The notes beneath the pieces were generated by a model. The model saw only the letters and a program-made list of their open reading frames with translations. It ran no database searches and had not been told where the DNA came from. Positions 6,724-13,977 of a stretch of 25,715 nucleotides of DNA are shown here, piece after piece. Each line of letters opens with the position of its first letter. Positions within the stretch are counted from its first letter, which is position 1. The DNA comes from an uncultured Clostridia bacterium (GTDB lineage Bacteria > Bacillota > Clostridia > Christensenellales > Aristaeellaceae). The position numbers were made by a program, and so were the translations under genes. The stretch spans positions 1 through 25,715 of the forward strand of contig CALCTW010000092.1 in assembly GCA_937907055.1 (NCBI GenBank), in the 5' to 3' direction.

Positions 6724-9367
6724 ACCTTAAGGCTACTACCGGGTCCTTCCTGCTCGCGATGCCCGCGGGGATCAGACCGGCGATAAAGGTCAGGAACATG
6801 CTGATGGCGATCAGGATCACAGCCGCCGTCACCGGCAGACCGGCCAGATTGGCGATCGAGGTCAGCTCCAGCAGCACCGCGTTCGCGATCAGCACCAGCA
6901 GCAGCGTGACGATGATACCGATCGCGCCGGCTGTGAAGCCCACGATCAGGGTCTCCGCATTGAACACACGGCTGATATCGCGCTTGCTGGCACCGATGGC
7001 GCGCAGGATACCGATCTCCTTCACGCGCTCCAGTACGCTGATGTAGGTAATGATACCGATCATGATGGAGGAAACGACCAGCGAGATAGCCACAAACGCG
7101 ATCAGGATGTAACTGATGGCATTGATGATGGTGGTCACGCTGCTCATCAGCAGGCCCACATAATCCGTGTAGCGGATCTGATCCGCCTCAGCGGATTTCG
7201 CGTTGTAGGCGTCGATCATCGCCACGATCTCATCCTTCGCCGCGAAGTTCTTGGGATAGATGATGACAGAAGAGGGATCCTCCATATCGCACACGCCGAA
7301 CAACGTCATGTTGCCTTCATAGGTCGCTTCGGAGGTCGCGGGCGCGGCTTCGGGCTGCGCGCCGCCCCTGTACTTGGCGTACAGTTCCGCCTTTTCCGCG
7401 TCGGTCATGGTAGCCAGCATGGCATTCAGGGTCGCCATGTCCGTCATGTCAAAGGGCATCGCGTCGGCAGCGGGCTCTTCCTTCACCGGCGCGGGCGCGG
7501 AAGCAAAGCGCAGTCCGGTCAGCACGTCGGTCTCGGCATTGTTCTTCTGAGCCAGCACCACAGGCGCGTTGTTGTTCAGCTTCACCGCCATCTCAGTCAG
7601 GGAGGACAGATAGCCCACACCGCCGCGGCGCGCCGTGGAGGAGGCGGAGACCGCCTGCTCACTCGGGCAGATAATACCCACGATTTTGATCGTGATGCCG
7701 TTTTCGCTCTGCGCGCGCATATAATCCGCGTCCGCGCTCTTGTCCACCCACACGCCGTTTTCCTCGGCATAGTTGTAAGCCGCGGGGATGTACACAAATT
7801 TCAGTCCCAGGATCTCATCAAAGGAGAAGGAGGGGCTTTCGCCTTCCTCTTCACCGCCGCCCATGATCATGTTCATCATCATTTTGGGCAGTTTGGCCGG
7901 GTCTTCCAGTCCCAGCGCGTACAGCGTAAAGTCGCTGATCTCATGACGGGAATTCACGATCAGCACCGCTTCATCGTAGCGCTCGGGCATATGACCGGCC
8001 ACCACGTCATACTGCGCGTCCAGCAGCGCCTTGTTATCCAGCATCTCCTCCCACACATCCATGCTGCTCATGGAGGAGGAGAAAAGCGAGGAAGCGCTCA
8101 TGCCGCTCATCATGGAAGTAGAGGTGTCGCTCATCAGTCCGGCATTGTTCCACACCTTGCAGGGGTTGCTCTGCACAAAACCGAATTGCGGCGTATCACG
8201 GTAGATGTTCAGCGGCACATTGTAGGTGTACTTGATATCGCTCACCAGCTCGCCGAGATCCTGCTCCAGCAGATACGCGCGGAACGCCTTCAGGTTGTTT
8301 TCACGCACCTGCGCGTTCATGGAGGTCAGCATCTGCGTCATCACGCGGTTGGTATACACGTGATCCGGCTCATACGCCTCACGGGTGGATTTGATCTCGC
8401 CCAGCATGCCCTCCAGCATGGCGGACATATCCACCGTGCTGGCCTGAATGGTGACGGGATAGGAGGAAAGGGTGTCCTCCTGCACACGGTCGATATAATT
8501 GTTCACACCGTTGCTCAGCGCCAGGATCAGCGCGATGCCGATGATACCGATGGAACCGGCAAATGCGGTCAGCAGGGTGCGGGTCTTCTTGGTCATCAGG
8601 TTGGTCAGGGAGAGGGAAAGCGCGGTCATCGCGCTCATGGAAGGCTTCTTCGTCTTGTAAGGATCCTTCTCATACACCTCGTCCTTATCGTCATAGGGCG
8701 CGGTATCATCGGTCACACGGCCGTCCAGCAGGCGGATCGTACGGTTGGCGTACTGTTCAGCCAGTTCCGGGTTATGGGTCACCATGATGACCAGCCTGTC
8801 CCGCGCGATCTCCTGCAGCAGATCCATCACCTGCACACTGGTCGCGGTGTCCAGCGCGCCGGTGGGTTCATCCGCCAGCAGGATCTCCGGGTCATTCACC
8901 AGCGCGCGGGCAATGGCCACGCGCTGCATCTGACCGCCGCTCATCTGGTTGGGCTTCTTCTTCAGCTGATCGCCCAGCCCCACCTTCTTCAGCGCTTCCT
9001 CGGCGCGGCGGCGGCGTTCACGCTTGCCCACGCCGGACAGTGTCAGCGCCAGTTCCACGTTCTTCAGCACCGTCTGGTGCGGGATCAGGTTATAATTCTG
9101 AAAAACAAAGCCCACGGAATGATTGCGGTAGGTATCCCAGTCATGATCACGGTAATCCTTGGTCGAGCGCCCCGCGATCACCAGATCGCCGTCGGTATAG
9201 CCGTCCAGGCCGCCGATGATGTTCAGCAGCGTTGTTTTACCGCAGCCGGACGGGCCCAGGATCGCCACAAACTCATTTTTTCTGAAACTGATATCGATCC
9301 CCTTGAGCGCTTCCACGCGGGTGTCGCCCGCGTCATAAACCTTCTTGATCCCCTTCAGTGTTAGCAT
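6716..9367 (-). CDS. fused ABC transporter ATPase-permease (MacB/FtsX type)
   Basis: An 883-residue protein joining an ABC ATPase to a FtsX-type permease, as in many Firmicute exporters of peptides, antibiotics or cell-envelope substrates. ATPase motifs: Walker A GPSGCGKTT at 38-46, Q-loop Q90, signature MSGGQ at 142-146, Walker B ILLADE at 162-167, H-loop H198. A first membrane segment follows near 265-290 (FAGSIGIIGIALILAL), then a large extracytoplasmic domain of about 400 residues containing a Met/Ser-rich stretch and a Pro/Ala-rich linker. Three further membrane segments close the protein, with the FtsX-type LERVKEIGILRAIGAS motif between them. The ATG at 9367 follows GGAGG. It is a one-gene unit, with paired palindromes overlapping its promoter region. 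No adjacent two-component system is seen. Confidence 0.93.
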   Translation of the reverse strand: MLTLKGIKKVYDAGDTRVEALKGIDISFRKNEFVAILGPSGCGKTTLLNIIGGLDGYTDGDLVIAGRSTKDYRDHDWDTYRNHSVGFVFQNYNLIPHQTVLKNVELALTLSGVGKRERRRRAEEALKKVGLGDQLKKKPNQMSGGQMQRVAIARALVNDPEILLADEPTGALDTATSVQVMDLLQEIARDRLVIMVTHNPELAEQYANRTIRLLDGRVTDDTAPYDDKDEVYEKDPYKTKKPSMSAMTALSLSLTNLMTKKTRTLLTAFAGSIGIIGIALILALSNGVNNYIDRVQEDTLSSYPVTIQASTVDMSAMLEGMLGEIKSTREAYEPDHVYTNRVMTQMLTSMNAQVRENNLKAFRAYLLEQDLGELVSDIKYTYNVPLNIYRDTPQFGFVQSNPCKVWNNAGLMSDTSTSMMSGMSASSLFSSSMSSMDVWEEMLDNKALLDAQYDVVAGHMPERYDEAVLIVNSRHEISDFTLYALGLEDPAKLPKMMMNMIMGGGEEEGESPSFSFDEILGLKFVYIPAAYNYAEENGVWVDKSADADYMRAQSENGITIKIVGIICPSEQAVSASSTARRGGVGYLSSLTEMAVKLNNNAPVVLAQKNNAETDVLTGLRFASAPAPVKEEPAADAMPFDMTDMATLNAMLATMTDAEKAELYAKYRGGAQPEAAPATSEATYEGNMTLFGVCDMEDPSSVIIYPKNFAAKDEIVAMIDAYNAKSAEADQIRYTDYVGLLMSSVTTIINAISYILIAFVAISLVVSSIMIGIITYISVLERVKEIGILRAIGASKRDISRVFNAETLIVGFTAGAIGIIVTLLLVLIANAVLLELTSIANLAGLPVTAAVILIAISMFLTFIAGLIPAGIASRKDPVVALRSE

Positions 9368-9390
9368 ACTACGCCTCCTTCAACGCACAC

Positions 9391-9427
9391 ATCATAACAC
9401 CCGATTGTGTCACAAATGTGTTCACAT
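9391..9427 (-). promoter_or_regulatory. promoter region with two adjacent palindromes (candidate operator)
   Basis: Palindromes TTGTG-T-CACAA (9405-9415) and ATGTG-TT-CACAT (9416-9427) abut each other directly. On the minus strand they lie just upstream of a -10-like TATGAT (9391-9396) before the ABC exporter gene, overlapping the expected spacer and -35. The two share a TGTG/CACA core, as expected for tandem binding of one dimeric repressor. The regulator is not identified. Confidence 0.5.
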
Positions 9428-9526
9428 CCTGCCAAATCGTTTCTTCCGTTCGAAAACATCAAAAAACGGCGCTCATATCCCGATCCGGCATTCTTCTTTT
9501 TGATCTCTTTCTTCACGCGCCCGCGC

Positions 9527-10426
9527 TTACGGGAACACGACACCCAGCTTCTTTGTATAGGCGCGGTCCAACTCCATCCGGCAGGTCTTGTTCGGATCCA
9601 CCGCCTGACAGACGCGCAGATCGCCCGCCAGAGACAGCAGCATACCGGCCTCATAGTCCTTCATCCCGGCCTTTTCCATCAGGAAGCCGCGCATGCGCAG
9701 CGTCGCGCCGGCCGCCGCGGCATCCAGCCCTTCGGCGGAATAGATCGCCATGCACCTGTCTTCGCTTACCAGGAACGGCAGCGGCAGCCCGGCTTCCTTC
9801 AGCACGGTCACGCGCACCGTCACCCGGCCCGCGATCTCCGCGCCGCACACGCACACCTCGCCGTCTCCCATCACGGCATGCAGATCGCCCATCGCCAGCA
9901 GCGCGCCCTCCGCGTACACCGGCAGATAAAGGGTCGTGCCCGCGCCGATCCGCTTGCAGTCCATATTGCCGCCGTGCGTATCCGGCGTTCCGGTCGCCAC
10001 CGCTTCACCGGCGGGGGCCGTGCCGATCACACCGATCATGGGCCGGATCGGCCATGACAGCACATCATTAAAGATGATCTTTCCGTCCTTCACAGGCATG
10101 ATACGGGTGTTTTCCGCCTTCGCCGCCGTGCCGGTCACGCCTTCGCCGGGCGCTTCCACCACAGCCGCCTGCTCCGCCACGTCGATCTGAAGGATCTCCA
10201 CCTTCAGCGTATCGCCGGGCATCGCGCCTTCCACATACAGCGGCCCGGTCGCAGGGTTGATCCGGGACCAGTCCAGTCCGCCCAGATGCTGATCCTCGCG
10301 CTCGATCTGTCCGCCAAAGCAATCCATCGTTTCAAAGCAGACCGTTTCCCCCGAAACCGCTTTTGCCGCCGGGGCACTGTTCCTGTCCATGGCATATACA
10401 TGGTCTTTTTTCAGGATCGTCAGCAT
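9527..10426 (-). CDS. acetamidase/formamidase family protein
   Basis: A 299-residue protein of the FmdA/AmdA family, which hydrolyses formamide or acetamide (or related short amides) to ammonia and the acid. Seen features include ETMDCFGGQI near residue 32, NPATGPLYVEGAMPGD near 57-72, the GVIGTAPAGE segment, THGGNMDCKRIGAGTTLYLPVYAEGALLAMGDLHAVMGDGE (metal-site region with conserved His and Asp), and a final ACMELDR-like strand. The length is that of the compact Firmicute form. ATG 10426 follows GAAGGG. It has its own consensus promoter and a leader of about 120 nt. The exact substrate is not determined by sequence, and some family members have no proven amidase activity. Confidence 0.9.
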   Translation of the reverse strand: MLTILKKDHVYAMDRNSAPAAKAVSGETVCFETMDCFGGQIEREDQHLGGLDWSRINPATGPLYVEGAMPGDTLKVEILQIDVAEQAAVVEAPGEGVTGTAAKAENTRIMPVKDGKIIFNDVLSWPIRPMIGVIGTAPAGEAVATGTPDTHGGNMDCKRIGAGTTLYLPVYAEGALLAMGDLHAVMGDGEVCVCGAEIAGRVTVRVTVLKEAGLPLPFLVSEDRCMAIYSAEGLDAAAAGATLRMRGFLMEKAGMKDYEAGMLLSLAGDLRVCQAVDPNKTCRMELDRAYTKKLGVVFP

Positions 10427-10545
10427 TTCTTTTTCCCTTCGCCGTCATCCGGCTTTCCTTGATTGATTTTTTCAATTCCGGGGCGCTTTTGAACGCGCCC
10501 TCCGCTCACAGGGTTTCCGGTCTTTCACCATAAAACCCCTATGAT
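10427..10545 (-). promoter_or_regulatory. structured leader of the amidase gene
   Basis: The transcript leader, about 120 nt, contains a GGGTTT/AAACCC pairing, a GGGCGC-N8-GCGCCC hairpin and a small GCCG-GATGA-CGGC hairpin just before the ribosome site. I could not match it to a known riboswitch (the ykkC, TPP and cobalamin conserved motifs are not evident). It may simply be an mRNA-stabilising leader. Confidence 0.35.
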
Positions 10546-10552
10546 AACATTC

Positions 10553-10581
10553 ATTATATAAGTTCCGTCATTTTCCGTCAA
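10553..10581 (-). promoter_or_regulatory. sigma-A promoter of the amidase gene
   Basis: Minus strand TTGACG (10576-10581), 17-bp spacer, TATAAT (10553-10558). Near-perfect consensus, giving a start near 10546. Confidence 0.88.
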
Positions 10582-10831
10582 TGGACAGCCCTCCCGTTTC
10601 TGTTCTCGTTCTGTCCTTTTGCTTTTTTCCGCTGTCAGGCTGCTGCCGCATCCGCATCCGGATACATTTTCCCGCCTCCGCCTGTCCGGTACCGGATGTC
10701 GGAAAGATAGCACACGCTGCCGCGTCCCGCAACCGCTTCCGTCCGAAATGTCACAATTCCTGTTCAAAAAAGAGCAAGGTATCCTTTCACTCACATTGGT
10801 ATTCAACTAACTAATCCCGTCTCATGTACAT
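10582..10831. other. intergenic region without a recognised gene
   Basis: Between the amidase promoter and the terminator of the SHOCT gene pair. Short open frames on both strands lack ribosome sites and family resemblance. I see no RNA gene or repeat here. Confidence 0.6.
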
Positions 10832-10862
10832 AAAAAAGTCCCAGGATCCTATCCTAGGACTT
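10832..10862 (-). terminator. terminator of the SHOCT gene pair
   Basis: Minus-strand hairpin with arms at 10836-10841/10857-10862 (aagtcc/ggactt) and aggat/atcct inside, followed by TTTTTT. A second hairpin with an A/T-rich stem (about 10890-10912) lies between it and the stop codon at 10930. Confidence 0.85.
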
Positions 10863-10929
10863 ACTTGAATTAACATGTAAGAAACAGCAAGTAGAAAAAG
10901 TGTTTTTTCTGCTCTACCTGTTACTATTA

Positions 10930-11397
10930 TTACAACTGGTCAATAATCACTTTTCTTTGTTGATTATATTCTTCTTCAGTGATACCGCCATCCAGCATCT
11001 GTTCCTTCAGGGCTATCAATTTTTCTTCTGGCGTGACAGGCACCTTATATAACCCGCGAGGTCTCAAAAAAACAATCAATAGCAATGCAATTGCTGAAAG
11101 AACAAACGCACCAATAGTCAAAGCCTCATTCGCATCAATATCCCAAGTCGTATACACCATATGTGTAAGAACATAAACAACCATACCTAATAAAGATTCC
11201 TTCGCCTCGAGACACACCGCTATACTCAGAAACGCCTCTTTTACTCTTCGTTTTACCTGCAGGAAAACATACAGTATCAGCAGCGCACACACATTCAGCG
11301 TCGGTAAATCAAAAGATAATACTGATATTATAACTCCTAGAATTAATGGTACTAGAACAAAAATCGTTTTTTTATCGAACTTGTACATTTCACTCAC
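10930..11397 (-). CDS. membrane protein with C-terminal SHOCT domain
   Basis: A 155-residue protein of unknown function. It has about four hydrophobic segments (near 12-30, 33-48, 62-82 and 92-112), and its last 32 residues form a SHOCT domain (EEKLIALKEQMLDGGITEEEYNQQR). SHOCT domains are short helical modules thought to mediate oligomerisation. It overlaps the upstream SHOCT gene by 8 bp, so the pair is co-translated. Base use is clearly more AT-rich than in neighbours on both sides, which hints at separate acquisition. No RNA or toxin partner is visible. Confidence 0.85.
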   Translation of the reverse strand: MSEMYKFDKKTIFVLVPLILGVIISVLSFDLPTLNVCALLILYVFLQVKRRVKEAFLSIAVCLEAKESLLGMVVYVLTHMVYTTWDIDANEALTIGAFVLSAIALLLIVFLRPRGLYKVPVTPEEKLIALKEQMLDGGITEEEYNQQRKVIIDQL

Positions 11398-11773
11398 CTT
11401 TAATTTCCTTCATTTTTGCAGTATATTCGTCTTCGGATATCAAACCCTTTTCAAATAAATCATTAATCTTCTCAGCGCGTGAACCATGTAAAGAATTATC
11501 AATCGGTGACGCTATATGTCCAGTTTTAGCTCTTAAAGCACTTTCAATGCTCACTGTTTTTTCAATCAATTCGCCAAATCCATAGAGAACAAAGCTCCCA
11601 ACCCATGAAAACAAAGGTCCAAGCAAGAGTAAAGCAAGACCAGCTTGAGAAACACCATTCCACCAACTATTAGCAGCCATCATAGCAATACCCGCAATAA
11701 CTGATCCGATGATTCCGATCCAACAAACGACATTTGCCAGAACTTTGATTTTTCTGCCAATATTATTAAACAT
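11390..11773 (-). CDS. membrane protein with C-terminal SHOCT domain
   Basis: A 127-residue protein with two hydrophobic segments (about 13-33 and 43-66) and a C-terminal SHOCT module (about 98-125, RAEKINDLFEKGLISEDEYTAKM). The ATG at 11773 follows GAGGT at 8-nt spacing and a consensus promoter lies about 35 bp upstream. It overlaps the following SHOCT gene by 8 bp. The two SHOCT modules are similar in plan, so the products may interact with each other. Function unknown; AT-rich. Confidence 0.85.
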   Translation of the reverse strand: MFNNIGRKIKVLANVVCWIGIIGSVIAGIAMMAANSWWNGVSQAGLALLLLGPLFSWVGSFVLYGFGELIEKTVSIESALRAKTGHIASPIDNSLHGSRAEKINDLFEKGLISEDEYTAKMKEIKGE

Positions 11774-11806
11774 AGTATTTACCTCTTTTCTATTGTTGAT
11801 AATAAC

Positions 11807-11835
11807 ATTTTATTACTATTTCCCATTTTTGTCAA
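11807..11835 (-). promoter_or_regulatory. sigma-A promoter of the SHOCT gene pair
   Basis: Minus strand TTGACA (11830-11835), 17-bp spacer, TAAAAT (11807-11812), about 34 bp upstream of the ATG. Confidence 0.88.
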
Positions 11836-11899
11836 CCATTGGTTTCATATTTATCTCCTATTGCTATCCCTTCTCCCCCGCATTTCCCCTGTTTTTTCT

Positions 11900-11928
11900 T
11901 TGACATTCCCGGCAAACAGGTGTAATAT
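11900..11928 (+). promoter_or_regulatory. sigma-A promoter of the F420-ligase-like gene
   Basis: TTGACA (11900-11905), 17-bp spacer, TAATAT (11923-11928). Start near 11935, about 33 bp before ATG 11968. It excludes the upstream in-frame ATG at 11932. Confidence 0.87.
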
Positions 11929-11967
11929 GTTGTGTATATTTCGAAATTGTTTCGGAGGTATGAACAA

Positions 11968-12705
11968 ATGGCCGGTTCCAAGAATCATGAAGAACAGCGC
12001 CGTGAGAAGGACGGCATCGTATATTTTGACCGCGGCATCCTCGAAGGCAGGGAAGGCCGCCGTTATCAGCGCTTCGCTATCCAGACCCATTTTGTCAATC
12101 CCGGTGAGGATCAGGCGGAGCTGGTGCGCAAATATGTGCTGCCCCTGTATCAGCCGGGCGATTGTCTGGCCTTCACGGCCAAGGTAATGGGCATGTGCAC
12201 CAATAACGTGCGCACGCTGGAGGACACCCATCCCGGCTGGTGGGCCCGTCACCTCGCGCCCTTCGCCGGTCACAATTCCACCGGCATCGGCATGCACAGC
12301 GCGCACAAGATGCAGCTGGTCATCGAGATCTGCGGTCTGCCCCGTGTGCTGTTCGCCGCGGCGGTCTCCGCCATCACCCGTCCCTTCGGCAAGAAGGGCC
12401 TGTTCTACGAGATCTGCGGTCACGGCGTGGCCGGTATCGACGGCTTCTATCCGGACAGCAGCTTTGAGGTCTACCACAACATGGGCGTCATCAATCCCGA
12501 GCATCCTGTGGAACTGTGCGACGCGCTGGAAAAGGAGACCGGTGTTCCCACCGTGGTCATGGACGCCAACGACTTTGACCAGAATCAGCTGGGCAAGGGC
12601 ACAAAGTTCCCCCTCACGGATGAGCAGATCCAGGAAGCCATGAAGGACAACCCCTCCGGTCAGGGCGATGAGCTCACTCCCTTCATCCTCATCCGTCCCC
12701 TCTGA
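11968..12705 (+). CDS. F420-0:gamma-glutamyl ligase-like protein (CofE fold)
   Basis: A 245-residue cytoplasmic protein resembling the CofE / F420_ligase family, which in archaea and actinobacteria adds glutamate to coenzyme F420-0. Visible features: FAIQTHFVNPGED, LPLYQPGDCLAFTAKVMGM near the expected substrate and metal site, HNSTGIGMHSAHKMQL, CGHGVAGIDGFYPDSSFEVYHNMGVINPE and a VVMDANDFDQN motif with acidic metal ligands. Firmicute homologues are common without any F420 pathway, and no F420 genes are seen here, so the true substrate is unknown and may be another gamma-glutamylation. ATG 11968 lies 8 nt after GGAGGT. It is a monocistronic unit with its own promoter and terminator. Confidence 0.8.
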   Translation: MAGSKNHEEQRREKDGIVYFDRGILEGREGRRYQRFAIQTHFVNPGEDQAELVRKYVLPLYQPGDCLAFTAKVMGMCTNNVRTLEDTHPGWWARHLAPFAGHNSTGIGMHSAHKMQLVIEICGLPRVLFAAAVSAITRPFGKKGLFYEICGHGVAGIDGFYPDSSFEVYHNMGVINPEHPVELCDALEKETGVPTVVMDANDFDQNQLGKGTKFPLTDEQIQEAMKDNPSGQGDELTPFILIRPL

Positions 12706-12722
12706 TCCCTTCGTATCTCCAT

Positions 12723-12780
12723 GCCGAAGGCACCGCCCGGTCCCACCGTCTGACGCGTGCCTTTGGCTTTCCGTTTTTTT
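12723..12780 (+). terminator. terminator after the F420-ligase-like gene
   Basis: Arms at 12723-12733 and 12757-12767 (gccgaaggcac/gtgcctttggc) pair over 11 bp with one G-U, followed by tttccgttttttt. Confidence 0.75.
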
Positions 12781-12828
12781 ATGGATCACTTTCTTTTCAC
12801 TCATTATCATTAACAGGAGGCAATCCCC

Positions 12829-13851
12829 ATGATCAATTACGCGATGGAGCAGATCCAAAATCTTTTGAAGATCCCTTCCCCCACCGGCTTCACCCACATG
12901 GCGGCGGACTATGTGATGACCACCCTCACCGGCATGGGCTACAGCCCTGTGCGCACCCGCAAGGGCGCCGTGCTGTGTGATATCGGCGGCGAGGGCGACG
13001 GCATCCTGCTGGCCAGCCACATGGACACGCTGGGCGCGATGGTGCGCAGCGTGAAGGCCAACGGCCGTCTGCGCTACACCCACATCGGCGGCTGGCAGGA
13101 TACCACGGTGGAGACCGAATGCTGCACCGTGTTCACCCGTGACGGCAAGCGTTTCAGCGGCACCGCCCAGTACAGCAAGGCCAGTTCTCACGTTTACCCC
13201 GGCATGGGCAAGGAGCCCCGCGAGGAAGAAACCATGGAGATCGTGCTGGATGAGATCGTCCGCTCTGCCGCCGAGACCAAAGCGCTGGGCATCGATACCG
13301 GCTGCTTCATCGCCTGGGATCCCCGCACCACTCTCACCGAAAGCGGCTATCTCAAGAGCCGTCATCTGGATGACAAGGCCTCCAGCGGCATTCTGCTGGC
13401 CATCGCGAAGGCGGCTGCCGATAAAAAGCTTCAGCTGCGCCGCCATGTCACGCTGCTCTTCTCCGTTTATGAGGAAGTCGGCCACGGCGCTTCCATGAAG
13501 CTGCCTGAGGGCGTGGTGGACATGCTGGCGGTGGATATGGGCTGCGTGGGCGATGATCTGGCCTGCGATGAGACCATGGTCTCCATCTGCGCCAAGGACA
13601 GCGCCGGTCCCTTCGATTTCAGCATGACCAATGAACTGATCGAGCTGGCGAAGCAGAACGGTCTTCAGTACGCTGTGGATATCTACCCCTCCTACTCCAG
13701 CGATGACGCCACCGCCCTGCGCGCCGGCAATGATGTGCGCTACGCCCTGATCGGCCCCGGCGTGTTCGCCAGCCACGGCTATGAGCGCACCCACGTCAAG
13801 GGCGTTGAGAACACCTATCGGCTGATCGAAGCCTATCTGACAAAGGAATAA
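12829..13851 (+). CDS. M42 family metallo-aminopeptidase
   Basis: A 340-residue di-metal aminopeptidase of the M42 family (glutamyl aminopeptidase/PepA-like or TET type), expected to trim N-terminal residues from peptides in the cytoplasm as a large oligomer. Metal and catalytic residues are all present: SHMDTLG (H64, D66), HLDDKAS (D181/D182), YEEVGHG (E215 catalytic, E216), VDMGCVGDD (D236) and ERTHVKG (H322). The length is typical. ATG 12829 follows AGGAGG (12815-12820). It lies between a terminator and the regulated promoter of the next gene, so it is probably a single-gene unit. The preceding 48 bp hold no obvious consensus promoter. Confidence 0.93.
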   Translation: MINYAMEQIQNLLKIPSPTGFTHMAADYVMTTLTGMGYSPVRTRKGAVLCDIGGEGDGILLASHMDTLGAMVRSVKANGRLRYTHIGGWQDTTVETECCTVFTRDGKRFSGTAQYSKASSHVYPGMGKEPREEETMEIVLDEIVRSAAETKALGIDTGCFIAWDPRTTLTESGYLKSRHLDDKASSGILLAIAKAAADKKLQLRRHVTLLFSVYEEVGHGASMKLPEGVVDMLAVDMGCVGDDLACDETMVSICAKDSAGPFDFSMTNELIELAKQNGLQYAVDIYPSYSSDDATALRAGNDVRYALIGPGVFASHGYERTHVKGVENTYRLIEAYLTKE

Positions 13852-13884
13852 GGGCTTTTTCCCCGTCATTTCAAAAAATTTTAC

Positions 13885-13951
13885 CGGACAGGGACGAAAA
13901 CCCCTGTCCGATTCGTATAATAAGAGGACAGATACAACAAATGTGCTGTCC
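13885..13951 (+). promoter_or_regulatory. promoter with nested GGACAG/CTGTCC inverted repeats
   Basis: A -10 TATAAT (13916-13921) precedes the secreted-protein gene. Inverted repeat 13885-13910 (CGGACAGGG-N8-CCCTGTCCG) covers the -35 region, which itself is poor (gacgaa). A second pair, GGACAG (13926-13931) and CTGTCC (13946-13951), lies in the leader. The first repeat could also act as the 3' hairpin of the M42 transcript, but no U-tract follows on the plus strand. Confidence 0.5.
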
Positions 13952-13977
13952 ACAACCATTCCCGGGAGGAAAATAAA

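Noticed and set aside
7943..9364. A 473-codon plus-strand frame over the ABC exporter
   Set aside because: Antisense shadow of the ATPase motifs; no ribosome site.
10427..10545. A known riboswitch for the amidase gene
   Set aside because: Hairpins are present but I could match no conserved core of any known class.
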